This document shows positions 28,716 through 36,897 of a stretch of DNA of 64,000 bases, piece by piece. Below the pieces are notes generated by a model. That model was not told where the DNA came from. It ran no database searches and saw only the letters and a list, made by a program, of their open reading frames with translations. This DNA comes from Stieleria marina. Its GTDB lineage: Bacteria > Planctomycetota > Planctomycetia > Pirellulales > Pirellulaceae. The stretch spans positions 2,790,001 through 2,854,000 of the forward strand of contig CP036526.1 of the NCBI GenBank assembly GCA_007741555.1. The letters run 5' to 3'. The translations under genes and the position numbers were made by a program. Numbering within the stretch: position 1 is the stretch's first letter; every line of letters starts with the position of its first letter.

Positions 28716-29347
28716 AAGACCCACGAACAATTAAGCGATTGCTTCAGGGGTGGCTTAAGAGCAGTTGAGGTGCCAACCGTAAAAAGAATGACGTGGAATC
28801 ACCGCAAGCTGTTGGCTGCATGCAACTTAGAGAAAAAGCCGCAGAGTGGCGGAGAACGCGGTTGTTGCGTTTGCTCCACAAAACGCGTTGCTAAAGCACC
28901 ACATCAGTCGCGTGATGCAAACAACGTTTTAGAAAGTCGCGTGGTGATGCACCGGAGCCAAGCAGGCAGAGTTGTCATCACAAAACCGATTCTATTTACA
29001 AGTCAAACCGGATCAAGCTTTTTTTGTCTCGCAAAATGCGGCATTCCGGTTGTTAGGGATGCGCCGGTTGCGCGACTGGCGTGGATTCGTCATTGAGCGG
29101 ACGAAGTTATGCATCGCGCTGCATGCGGCTCTTTGATCACGACTGGCCACAGCTCATTCGCAGACAAGGAAGATCGAAAGCGACGCTACTTGCTCAGCTG
29201 CATGGCAATGATCTGTTGGCATCGATCTGTTGCCATGCATCATTCATCGCAACGAAGCAAGTCGACGCCGTGATGTGCGCTAAGTCGCGTGGACTCCGCT
29301 GCATGAAACGCCCTGGTCAACGAAGCAAGGTTCGATGATCGGCTGCA
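28716..29347. other. Long intergenic region upstream of the sigma factor
   Basis: About 630 bases without a supported gene, between the sigma-factor 5' end and the fumC 3' end. It should contain the rpoD promoter and leader. I see no confident -35/-10 pair or riboswitch. A plus-strand frame at 29081-29338 is not protein-like. A small inverted repeat with nested direct repeats lies at 29200-29238. Confidence 0.5.
29200..29238. repeat. Inverted repeat with nested direct repeats
   Basis: Arms GCATGGCAA (29200-29208) and TTGCCATGC (29230-29238) are perfect 9-mers around a 21-base loop. Inside, GATCTGTTG occurs twice, followed by GCAT and then CCAT. It may be an operator-like site or a hairpin in the 3' region of fumC; its function is unknown. 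Confidence 0.5.
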
Positions 29348-30772
29348 CTATGCTTGGGGTTCAGTCATGCTCCACGGATCGAGCGCCTCGGTCAGCGTGT
29401 CCTCTGGCAAGATCTTTTTCTCCAAGCACAGTTCGCGGATCGTTTGTCCTGACGCAAATGCCTCTTTGGCAAGCTTCGCGGCTTGTTCGTATCCGATCAG
29501 CGGATTCAAACTGGTGCACATCGATAGACTCTGTTCGACAGCCGCTTCGCAGGCCTGTTCGTTGGGTTCCATGTCATCGACACAGAATTCACAAAACGAT
29601 TCGGTGCCGCTGGCCAGTAGGTGAATCGATTCCAAGATGGTGTGCGCCATCATTGGCATCATGATGTTTAGCTGGAAATTTCCACCACTGGCGCCCGCCA
29701 TGGTCAGTGCCGTATCGTTGCCGATCACTCGAGCGGTCAACTGCATCATTGATTCGCACATAACGGGATTCACTTTGCCGGGCATAATCGAACTGCCTGG
29801 TTGCCGTGTAGGGAGTTTGACTTCGTAGAATCCGCAGCGAGGTCCGCTACCGAGCCATCGAATGTTATTTGCGACGTTGAAAAGCGTCTGAGCGATACAC
29901 TTCAGTTCGCCGTGCGACTGCACCAAAGCGTCACGCTGCGCATTGGCCTCGAAGTGGTTGACGGCGTCAATGAATTGAATGCCCGTGTTTTTGGCAAGTT
30001 CAGCTGAAACTCGTGCACCAAATTCAGGGTGCGTATTGATTCCGCTGCCCACTGCGGTGCCGCCGACGGGAAGTTCCAAGACGGCGTCGCGTGCGATTTC
30101 TGCTCGCGAGATCGACAGTTCCAGTTGTCGTGCAAATCCGCTGAACTCTTGTCCCAAACGCAGCGGAGTGGCGTCCATCAAGTGGGTGCGACCAATCTTG
30201 ATGATCTTGTCCCAGTCGGCAGCTTTCTTGGACAGCGATGCGTGCATGCGGCGCAGTGCTGGCAGCAAAACTGTATCGATCTGAACGGCGGTCGCGACGT
30301 GAATCGCGGTGGGGAAAGTATCATTGGTACTTTGTCCCATGTTGACGTGATCGTTGGGGTGAATCGATTTTGTTTCGTCCGTGCGGTCACCGCCGGCGAT
30401 TTCGATCGCACGATTGCTGATCACTTCGTTGACATTCATGTTGCTGCTGGTACCACTTCCCGTTTGAAATACATCAATGGGAAATTGTGCGGCCAATTTA
30501 CCATCGGCGACTTCTTGAGCAGCCTGCAGCATCGCGTCGACCTGATCGCTGGAAAGTGGGTTCTTTCCGCTCTCGGTCAATTTCTTCAGGTCACGGTTTG
30601 CTACGCCGCAAGCGAATTTGACCATTCCCATGGCGCTGATCATGGAGGCAGGAAGTTGCCAGCCGCTAATTGGGAAGTTGTCGACAGCACGCTGCGTTTG
30701 GGCGCCGTAATAGGCATCGGCAGGAACTTGCACTTCGCCCATCGAATCGCGTTCGGTACGAAAGTCAGTCAT
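29348..30772 (-). CDS. fumC: Fumarate hydratase class II
   Basis: Interconverts fumarate and malate in the tricarboxylic acid cycle. The 474 residues match class II (iron-independent) fumarase. The start at ATG 30772 gives TDFRTERDSMGEVQVPADAY, YGAQTQRA as in the family. Other blocks are QTGSGTSSNMNVNEVISNRA near 110, HPNDHVNMGQSTNDTFPTA near 140, the catalytic-loop signature GSSIMPGKVNPVMCES near 320, and FELNVMMP-type FQLNIMMPMMAHTIL. An in-frame ATG 57 bases upstream is open but adds unconserved residues. Divergent from the small membrane-protein gene. Ordinary enzyme. Confidence 0.97.
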   Translation of the reverse strand: MTDFRTERDSMGEVQVPADAYYGAQTQRAVDNFPISGWQLPASMISAMGMVKFACGVANRDLKKLTESGKNPLSSDQVDAMLQAAQEVADGKLAAQFPIDVFQTGSGTSSNMNVNEVISNRAIEIAGGDRTDETKSIHPNDHVNMGQSTNDTFPTAIHVATAVQIDTVLLPALRRMHASLSKKAADWDKIIKIGRTHLMDATPLRLGQEFSGFARQLELSISRAEIARDAVLELPVGGTAVGSGINTHPEFGARVSAELAKNTGIQFIDAVNHFEANAQRDALVQSHGELKCIAQTLFNVANNIRWLGSGPRCGFYEVKLPTRQPGSSIMPGKVNPVMCESMMQLTARVIGNDTALTMAGASGGNFQLNIMMPMMAHTILESIHLLASGTESFCEFCVDDMEPNEQACEAAVEQSLSMCTSLNPLIGYEQAAKLAKEAFASGQTIRELCLEKKILPEDTLTEALDPWSMTEPQA

Positions 30773-30880
30773 GGTTTGGTAGGTTATCGAGGACAGTTGA
30801 ACGGGGGTTGTTGCATGATAAAGCGACAACGGGTTCCATGGGAGTAGGCGGAATCGGCCGCCGCAATTGCAACGCCAGCT

Positions 30881-31159
30881 ATGTCAGATCCGCACAGCCG
30901 CAAACGAACTCTCCATGGTTTGGCCATACCAGCAGGCTGTTTGTTTGCAACGTTCTCCGCACTGATCACCTGCGGACTTTTATTCATCAATGGAGCGTTG
31001 GTTTTGGCGGTGCTGAGGGCGTTCTCCCGGTCCGGTGCCGACTGGGCTCGAGACGTCCGGTTGATGCAGTTCCTGCTCTTGCTGGTTCCGGTGATATTGG
31101 TCGTGCTGCAATGGAAATTGCTGGACTACTTGCGATATCGGTTTCGACGCACGCGATAA
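30881..31159 (+). CDS. Small two-helix membrane protein
   Basis: A 92-residue protein with two hydrophobic helices, IPAGCLFATFSALITCGLLF (about 16-40) and MQFLLLLVPVILVVLQWKLL (about 62-82). The basic ends (KRTLH at the start, RYRFRRTR at the end) suggest a hairpin with both termini in the cytoplasm. I recognise no family. It lies 108 bases from the divergent fumC start and 142 bases before the moxR-type gene on the same strand, so they may be co-expressed. Coding character is good for its size, but confirmation would need homologues. Confidence 0.6.
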   Translation: MSDPHSRKRTLHGLAIPAGCLFATFSALITCGLLFINGALVLAVLRAFSRSGADWARDVRLMQFLLLLVPVILVVLQWKLLDYLRYRFRRTR

Positions 31160-31301
31160 AAAAACGACAATCATCGAAATCGGCTGTTTTCGATCTCGCC
31201 CCATCCGATTCCACTTCAGCAGACACGTTCGCTGTGTTTTCGGCTATTATCTGTGCTGGTTTCAAATCGGTCTTTCTCCACTTTATCACGCGCGGATATC
31301 A

Positions 31302-32306
31302 ATGAGTTCCACGGTTGAATCGATGCAGGCTCAGGCCGACGAATTTCGAGATCGCTACGAATCGGTCCGCGAAATGATTGGCCGAGTCATTGTCGGTCAT
31401 GACGACATCGTTCATGGCGTGCTGACCGCGATGCTTTGCGGCGGCCACTGCTTGCTGGAAGGCGTGCCCGGATTGGGAAAAACCATGTTGGTCCGAACGC
31501 TTTCGGAAGTAATGAGTTTACAGTTCAGCCGCATTCAGTTCACGCCTGATTTGATGCCAGCCGACATCTTGGGCACCAACATGATCGTGGAAGATGACAC
31601 GGGAAAACGGAAGTTCGAATTCCAGCGTGGTCCTGTGTTCACTCAGATCTTATTGGCTGACGAGATCAACCGAGCGACGCCGAAGACGCAGTCGGCGATG
31701 TTGGAAACCATGCAGGAAGGTACGGTGACGGCGGCCGGCACACGGTTCATGCTGGATCAGCCGTTTTTTGTGCTCGCCACGCAAAACCCAATCGAACAAG
31801 AAGGAACGTATCCTTTGCCAGAAGCGCAGATGGATCGTTTTATGTTCAAACTGGTCGTGGGCTACAGCAGCCGCGAGGATTTGAACATGATCGTCGACCG
31901 CACAACACGCGGCGAGACGGCCAAGCTAGAAAAGGTCATGGATGGCAGCGAGATCATCAAATGGCAATCGCTTGTTCGTGAAGTTATCCTGGCGCCACAC
32001 GTTCAGGATTACCTGGTCCGTCTGACCTTGGCGACTCACCCCGATGGCCCACACAGCGTGGCGGCCACCAATGACTACGTCCGATGGGGAAGTAGTCCGC
32101 GGGGGGCGCAAACTTTGGCGTTGGCATCAAAAGTTCGCGCGTTGTTGGAAGGTCGGTACAACGTCAGTTTCGAGGACATTCGCCGGGTGTATCTCCCGAC
32201 GATGCGGCACCGTGTCTTGCTGAACTTTGAAGCACAGGCCGAAGGTGTCGATCCGGATCAAGTCCTGCTCGACATATTGGAAAAAGTGCCTGAGAAAGGC
32301 GAGTAG
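31302..32306 (+). CDS. MoxR-family AAA+ ATPase
   Basis: A 334-residue AAA+ chaperone-like ATPase. Walker A is LLEGVPGLGKTMLVRTLSEV near residue 50, Walker B LLADEINRATPKTQSAMLE near 110, and sensor-1 FFVLATQNPIEQEGTYPLPE near 150 with the family-specific AQMDRFMFKL after it. The C-terminal lid domain includes DYVRWGSSPRGAQTLALASK. MoxR proteins usually sit beside DUF58 and von Willebrand-A proteins whose assembly they assist. Here the next gene is convergent and the only same-strand neighbour is a small membrane protein, so the client is not visible in this window. Confidence 0.94.
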   Translation: MSSTVESMQAQADEFRDRYESVREMIGRVIVGHDDIVHGVLTAMLCGGHCLLEGVPGLGKTMLVRTLSEVMSLQFSRIQFTPDLMPADILGTNMIVEDDTGKRKFEFQRGPVFTQILLADEINRATPKTQSAMLETMQEGTVTAAGTRFMLDQPFFVLATQNPIEQEGTYPLPEAQMDRFMFKLVVGYSSREDLNMIVDRTTRGETAKLEKVMDGSEIIKWQSLVREVILAPHVQDYLVRLTLATHPDGPHSVAATNDYVRWGSSPRGAQTLALASKVRALLEGRYNVSFEDIRRVYLPTMRHRVLLNFEAQAEGVDPDQVLLDILEKVPEKGE

Positions 32307-32332
32307 GCTTCTGGCGGCGGTGATGCCGGAGT

Positions 32333-33679
32333 TTACTTTTTGGCAAACAGTTTCTTTAGTTCGTCCAAGCCGGTTAGGCCGCGAGCAACTGTTAGCACTG
32401 CTTCGGTCTGCAAGCTGCGATGCCCTTCGGATTTGGCAATGGCATTGAGCTGAGCAACGTCTTTGGTTTTCAGCAACGCGTCGCGAAGTTTTTCGCCGGG
32501 GGCGAGCAGTTCAAAGATTGCGATTCGGCCGTAGTAGCCGCGGCCATTGCAAACGTGACAAGGCGTAATCGGCGCCGGGTTTCCGTTTTCGTCGACCTGC
32601 TGTTCGATCGGCGGAAGCAGAAAAGGCTGGTACAGCATGGCGACACGACCTGCTGGGATGCCCAGTTGTTTCAGCAGCTGTGGCGGTGGTTCAAATCCAA
32701 CCTTGCAATTGTCACACAGTCGACGGATCAGACGCTGGCCGATGACGGCCCTGATTTTTGCAGCGATTCGCGGAGCTAGCTCAGGGTACTTTGCCAGCAG
32801 CATGACCAGGCCTTCCGTCGCTGTTCGCGCGACGGTTCGCGTCATGATCTGCTTGTCATTCTTTTCGACTTGATTCAGTGCCATGTCCATCGATTCACTA
32901 AGCGGAAGCTCGGGAAACAACAGGACGTCGGGTTCTTTCAGGCAGGCGCTTTTGACCACTGCTTCTTGGCTCTTACCGGTTTCGCCGCCGTAATAGTTCG
33001 GGCTGATGTTGATGATGTCGGGCTCGCCAGAACCTTCTTCCTCGAACGACTGAAAGTCACGAATCAATCGGTCGGCGGTATTGAGCGAAAGAACCCAACT
33101 GGTCGTCAGTCCTTCGCTTTTGGGGGCGGTCACCAGAACGATGGTGCCATCGGAGTTCAAATGATCTTTGTAGGCTTCCAGCATTTTGTCGCGCATGCCC
33201 AGATCAGTCATTCGATCAAAAGCAATCTTTTCGGCTTCTAGCTTGACCAGCACGCGTTCGCCTGTGGGCACGCCCTGCGACTGCACCTTGACTTCATACT
33301 TGTCTTTGACGCACTTGATATCGATCGATCCCGTCTGTTGGCTTCGTCGATCCGCTGGATTCATTAGGCAAAGCTGTTTGATTGCGTACAGCATTGCGTC
33401 GGCGGTTTCGCGTTCAAGTGGCGGCACCTGTTCCCAATTACCATCGATCTGATACCGGATCGCGCATCCCCGTTGCGAAAAATCCAACAACAGATGCGTC
33501 GAACGTGACTGAATCGCATGCCCCAGCAAGCCGCTGGCCACTTCATAGCCGGCACCTTGGCGAGCGAGGACCAGCAGCGATTGTGCTTCGGTTCGCTCTT
33601 TGATCTTGGGAGAAAATTCGACTTGGGTGCCCGTCTGCCAGACGTGCTGCTCATCGGACGCTGCTGATTGCTTTGCCAT
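32333..33679 (-). CDS. GspE/PilB-like protein with degenerate ATPase motifs
   Basis: A 448-residue relative of type II secretion/type IV pilus assembly ATPases. The N-terminal half has the N2-type fold signature (THLLLDFSQRGCAIRYQIDG) and the C-terminus retains the zinc motif CDNCK...CHVCNGRGYYGRIAIF and the final AIFELLAPGEKLRDALL. The catalytic core is altered: the Walker A position near 185 reads VTAPKSEGLTTSW instead of GxTGSGKST, losing the lysine. The Walker B region reads PDVLLFPELPLSES instead of the usual DIILVGEIRDxET, and the His-box threonine/histidine segment is replaced. It lies 63 bases after an intact PilT-like gene. Probably a pseudo-ATPase subunit or regulator; whether it binds ATP is untested. 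Confidence 0.85.
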   Translation of the reverse strand: MAKQSAASDEQHVWQTGTQVEFSPKIKERTEAQSLLVLARQGAGYEVASGLLGHAIQSRSTHLLLDFSQRGCAIRYQIDGNWEQVPPLERETADAMLYAIKQLCLMNPADRRSQQTGSIDIKCVKDKYEVKVQSQGVPTGERVLVKLEAEKIAFDRMTDLGMRDKMLEAYKDHLNSDGTIVLVTAPKSEGLTTSWVLSLNTADRLIRDFQSFEEEGSGEPDIINISPNYYGGETGKSQEAVVKSACLKEPDVLLFPELPLSESMDMALNQVEKNDKQIMTRTVARTATEGLVMLLAKYPELAPRIAAKIRAVIGQRLIRRLCDNCKVGFEPPPQLLKQLGIPAGRVAMLYQPFLLPPIEQQVDENGNPAPITPCHVCNGRGYYGRIAIFELLAPGEKLRDALLKTKDVAQLNAIAKSEGHRSLQTEAVLTVARGLTGLDELKKLFAKK

Positions 33680-33742
33680 CGTGGCCGTTTCGCTTTGTTG
33701 TAGATCGAGTGGAATGGAGGAGAGGAATAAGTCGACGAGGCG

Positions 33743-34945
33743 TTAGATGATACCGGGAGCTTTGACGTCGATGCCTTTCAAGGCCATCTTCAGCGAATCC
33801 TTGTTCGGTGCCACTGCGAATGCGGTGGGCCGGTCGATCAATTCATCGTCAATCAATTGCTTCAGGCTCATCGTAAAGTCCTGCATCCCGTCGTCGGCGC
33901 CGATACGGATCGCGTCGGGTAGCTTATTGTCTTGGCCTTCGAGCACCAGTTTTTTGATCATCGGTGTGAACGTCATGACTTCAACCGTCGGTACTCGCGA
34001 CACATCCGGGCGAATGCTCTTAAGCAGCTTTTGCGCGACGATGCCTTTCATGTTAAACGCGATCGCGGCGCGAATCGCATTGTGCATTTCTTCGGGGAAC
34101 AAGTCCAGAATACGACCGATGCACGTCGAAGCACTCGCTGCGTGAATTGTTCCAAAAACGAGGTGCCCTGTTTCTGCAGCGTGGATCGCCGTCATAAACG
34201 TTTCTTCGTCACGAAGTTCGCCCACCAGAATGATGTCGGGGTCTTCACGCACCGCATGTTTCATCCCGATCTCAAAGTCTTTGACGTCTTGGCCGATCTC
34301 CCTTTGGTTGATCAGGCACTTGTCTTCGGTATAGATGAATTCGATCGGATCTTCGAGCGTCAAAATGTGTTTGCGATAGATGCTGTTGATGTAGTTGAGC
34401 ATCGATCCGATCGTCGTACTTTTTCCGGATCCTGTCACACCTGCCAGTAGAACCATGCCTTGTTCAAAGTGACACAGTTCTTCCATCGAATCAGGCAGAA
34501 AGAGACCTTTGAAATCGGGGATCCAATTGCTAATTCGACGAGCAACCAGGCCGATGTTGCCCAGGGACATCAGCATGTTGATTCGGAATCGCCAAGTGGT
34601 TCCGTCGACTTCGCACGTGTAAGAAAAGTCAGCTCCTCCTTCTTCTTCAAAGATAACTAGGTTTCGGTCGTCCATCATCGGCACCAACAGGTCAACCGCC
34701 TCTTCTCTGCCCAGTGGGCCACGGTTGAGCGGTTTGAGTTCTCCGCCGACGCGGACCATGGGCGGCTGCCCCACTTTCATGTGAAGGTCAGAGCCTTCGA
34801 GTTTGACCAACGCACGGAAAATCTTGTCGACCGGCAGCTCTTTTCGGTCACCCATCAACGACTGACGTAGGCGAGCCTTGACTGCCTCAGGACTGGTGTC
34901 CATGTTTGCCGTTTTTGAGCCAGATGATTTTTTGCCGTGAGCCAT
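33743..34945 (-). CDS. PilT-like type IV pilus/secretion ATPase
   Basis: A 400-residue hexameric secretion ATPase of the PilT/PilU group, powering pilus retraction or a related machine at the inner membrane. Intact motifs: Walker A LLAGVTGSGKSTTIGSML near 170, Asp box ILTLEDPIEFIY, Walker B AVREDPDIILVGELRDEETF near 240, and His box HLVFGTIHAASASTC. The N-terminal PAS-like domain shows LEGSDLHMKVGQPPMVRVGG. The C-terminal segment is longer than in PilT and lacks the AIREGK-type retraction motif that I would expect, so the exact function is open. It is followed at 63 bases by the degenerate GspE-like gene; the two probably act together. Start ATG 34945. Confidence 0.92.
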   Translation of the reverse strand: MAHGKKSSGSKTANMDTSPEAVKARLRQSLMGDRKELPVDKIFRALVKLEGSDLHMKVGQPPMVRVGGELKPLNRGPLGREEAVDLLVPMMDDRNLVIFEEEGGADFSYTCEVDGTTWRFRINMLMSLGNIGLVARRISNWIPDFKGLFLPDSMEELCHFEQGMVLLAGVTGSGKSTTIGSMLNYINSIYRKHILTLEDPIEFIYTEDKCLINQREIGQDVKDFEIGMKHAVREDPDIILVGELRDEETFMTAIHAAETGHLVFGTIHAASASTCIGRILDLFPEEMHNAIRAAIAFNMKGIVAQKLLKSIRPDVSRVPTVEVMTFTPMIKKLVLEGQDNKLPDAIRIGADDGMQDFTMSLKQLIDDELIDRPTAFAVAPNKDSLKMALKGIDVKAPGII

Positions 34946-35265
34946 ATTGATCGTCTACAAAAGGGATTGCTGTTGTCAATGTTTACCCATCGCGTGGTAG
35001 CCAAACCTGCGGAGGGCATCTTCGTGTGCTTCGATGATCGTGTGATCACTGCCGAAAAATCACGTGTCGGTGACGCTGCACCATTCTAAGCAAAGTCCGC
35101 AAAGACTCAACGCGATCCGGGGCGGTTCGGCGGTTTGAAGCGAGGGGGATTGCGGCTGGAAGGGCGATGGAATGACGGAAAGACGAAAAATGCCGCCAGT
35201 GAACCATGAATTTGCATTCTGGCTCTCTGGCGGCAAGCGGATGATCAAACAATCGGTGGAATCGA
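34946..35265. other. Intergenic stretch between the PilT-like and Wza-like genes
   Basis: Holds the upstream region of the PilT-like gene and the terminator of the exopolysaccharide locus at 35186-35235. Two short minus-strand frames here are not protein-like. No confident promoter was recognised. Confidence 0.5.
35186..35235 (-). terminator. Rho-independent terminator after the Wza-like gene
   Basis: Perfect 9-bp arms TGCCGCCAG (35191-35199) and CTGGCGGCA (35227-35235), with a 27-base loop, are followed on the minus strand by TTTTT. It starts 30 bases beyond the stop of the export lipoprotein, the last gene of the exopolysaccharide locus. Confidence 0.8.
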
Positions 35266-36657
35266 TTAATTGACCAATTCGCGGATTCCAAAGGTGAAGA
35301 ACGCGACCAAGCCGAAGTTGATCAGCTCTTCGTGCGGTTTGTATCGCAGGATCAACGAGTCACCGGGCTGAATCAAGATCCGCATCGATGGATCATTCAA
35401 CGCCTGCTGAAGATCAATCGCGATGTTGAATTCCCGGCCGCATTTGGATTTGCGAATCACATAGAGTTGCGTTGGAACCGATCCACCGAAGCCAGCTCCA
35501 AGAATTGAACCAGCAGCTCCGCCACCACTTCGCTGCGACGATCCGCCCAGGCCCGTTCCGGCGATTGACATGGCCGAAATGACGTCCAAGTCATAGTCAC
35601 GTGGAATTGGATACTGACCACCTGGAAGCAATCCACCTGTGTAGAAGACTTCTGTGTCGCGTGATTCGATCAGCACGATGTCGCCTTCCTCCAGGACAAC
35701 GTCCGCAGGATCAATTTGTGGCATCTCGCCTGGACGAACTCGCAATGGGATCGTGATCGAAAACGGGTCTTCGATCAAATGCTCGTGACAGCACAGAGCA
35801 CAAGGATCTTGATATGGGGCAGCTTGATTGAACAGCTGCATCATCATCTCTTCGCGACGGTCGTTGGGAATGCGCGACGCCTTCATGATTTTGACTTCGT
35901 TCTTGGCATTCAGTCCTGGCAAACCGCCAGTGTCAGCCAAAGCGTGCATCAAGTCATTCTTGTAGGCAGGCATGTCCAGAGTAAATCCGGCACCCTGACG
36001 AGTCGTGCCACTGACGACTTCGGCGGTATTACCACGTGTGTTGGTGCCACCAGAGATGGCCAGTTCTTGGTCGGATCCGTCTTCGCGAATCACGATCACG
36101 CGACTTGTGCGTTCACGCATCAGCGAAACCAAAATACGGTCGCGTCCGGGGCGAAGAATCTTTTCGACTTCGACATAGGCTTCGCGAATCAATTCTTCTG
36201 CTTCGGCAACCGTTTTGCCTTCGACATAGATTGGTTCGACCAAAGGCAATGGAAGCGTTCCGTCGTCCCGTACGGGGATCGGGAATCCGACGCTAGGCGG
36301 CAAATCGCTGCCCGGTTCGGGAAAGTGAACCGGCGGCGCGGCAGCCACTTGGTCTTCGTTTGCTTTGGGCGGCATGACGCCTTCGATGTAGATGCCCAAG
36401 ATGTCGCCTTCGGCAAGCACATACTCTTCAGGCTTCTGCATCCGCATCAGTGCCAACGGCACTTGGATTAGATTGTTCTTGGATTGCCCCAGCAGTTCGG
36501 CAGGCAGGCTTTTGACCGGCACGCCACTCATTGGGGACATCACTGAAGTGCAACCGCTAGCAGTCACAAGCATCGTGAGCGCAACGACTGCGTAAATTGT
36601 TTTGCACGTCGATGAACTGGAATCGTTCATGGCGTGATTTGATAGTTTGTTTGTCAT
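35266..36657 (-). CDS. Polysaccharide export lipoprotein (Wza-like)
   Basis: Outer-membrane polysaccharide export protein of the Wza/PES family, 463 residues. A lipoprotein signal ends at the lipobox VTASGC, where Cys becomes the lipidated N-terminus. The PES domain begins YVLAEGDILGIYIEGVM and continues with DGTLPLPLVEPIYVEGKTVA, then EAEELIREAYVEV. SLBB-like segments follow, including FYTGGLLPGGQYPIPRDYDL. A Gly/Ser-rich insert (SQRSGGGAAGSI) and the end ILIQPGDSLILRYKP are visible. ATG 36657 is preferred over GTG 36669. It lies at the end of the exopolysaccharide locus and works with the Wzc-like kinase across the envelope. The DUF-like insert with CALCCHEH near residue 260 is unusual for Wza. 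Confidence 0.9.
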   Translation of the reverse strand: MTNKLSNHAMNDSSSSTCKTIYAVVALTMLVTASGCTSVMSPMSGVPVKSLPAELLGQSKNNLIQVPLALMRMQKPEEYVLAEGDILGIYIEGVMPPKANEDQVAAAPPVHFPEPGSDLPPSVGFPIPVRDDGTLPLPLVEPIYVEGKTVAEAEELIREAYVEVEKILRPGRDRILVSLMRERTSRVIVIREDGSDQELAISGGTNTRGNTAEVVSGTTRQGAGFTLDMPAYKNDLMHALADTGGLPGLNAKNEVKIMKASRIPNDRREEMMMQLFNQAAPYQDPCALCCHEHLIEDPFSITIPLRVRPGEMPQIDPADVVLEEGDIVLIESRDTEVFYTGGLLPGGQYPIPRDYDLDVISAMSIAGTGLGGSSQRSGGGAAGSILGAGFGGSVPTQLYVIRKSKCGREFNIAIDLQQALNDPSMRILIQPGDSLILRYKPHEELINFGLVAFFTFGIRELVN

Positions 36658-36856
36658 CGTATTTTCCACTGTTTGCGATCATCCGTGATCTAAATTGCCG
36701 GGGCAGGGTGTTTGAAGACCTGCGCCAACGTTTCCGCTATTCATTTTGAAGTTGATTGAGTTATTCAATGTCGCTTGCGCTGCCCGTGTTTGATCAGGCA
36801 GCGCGACAACTACATGTGTCTCGATAGACATCCTGTCCAGCGAAGACACTTTCCTT

Positions 36857-36884
36857 GGACAAGCCGCGTCCTTGCAGCTTGTCC
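36857..36884 (-). repeat. 8-bp hairpin after the Cys-rich lipoprotein gene
   Basis: GGACAAGC (36857-36864) and GCTTGTCC (36877-36884) form a perfect stem about 14 bases past the stop of the Cys-rich lipoprotein gene. There is no T-run, so it is a weak terminator or a processing site at best. Confidence 0.4.
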
Positions 36885-36897
36885 TCCCAAGAGGTTT

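Noticed and set aside
29081-29338. 85-residue plus-strand frame
   Set aside because: Cys/His/Arg-rich composition unlike real proteins here; crosses the inverted repeat and approaches the fumC 3' end.
30029-30847. 272-residue plus-strand frame opposite fumC
   Set aside because: Fully antisense to a conserved enzyme; no motifs.
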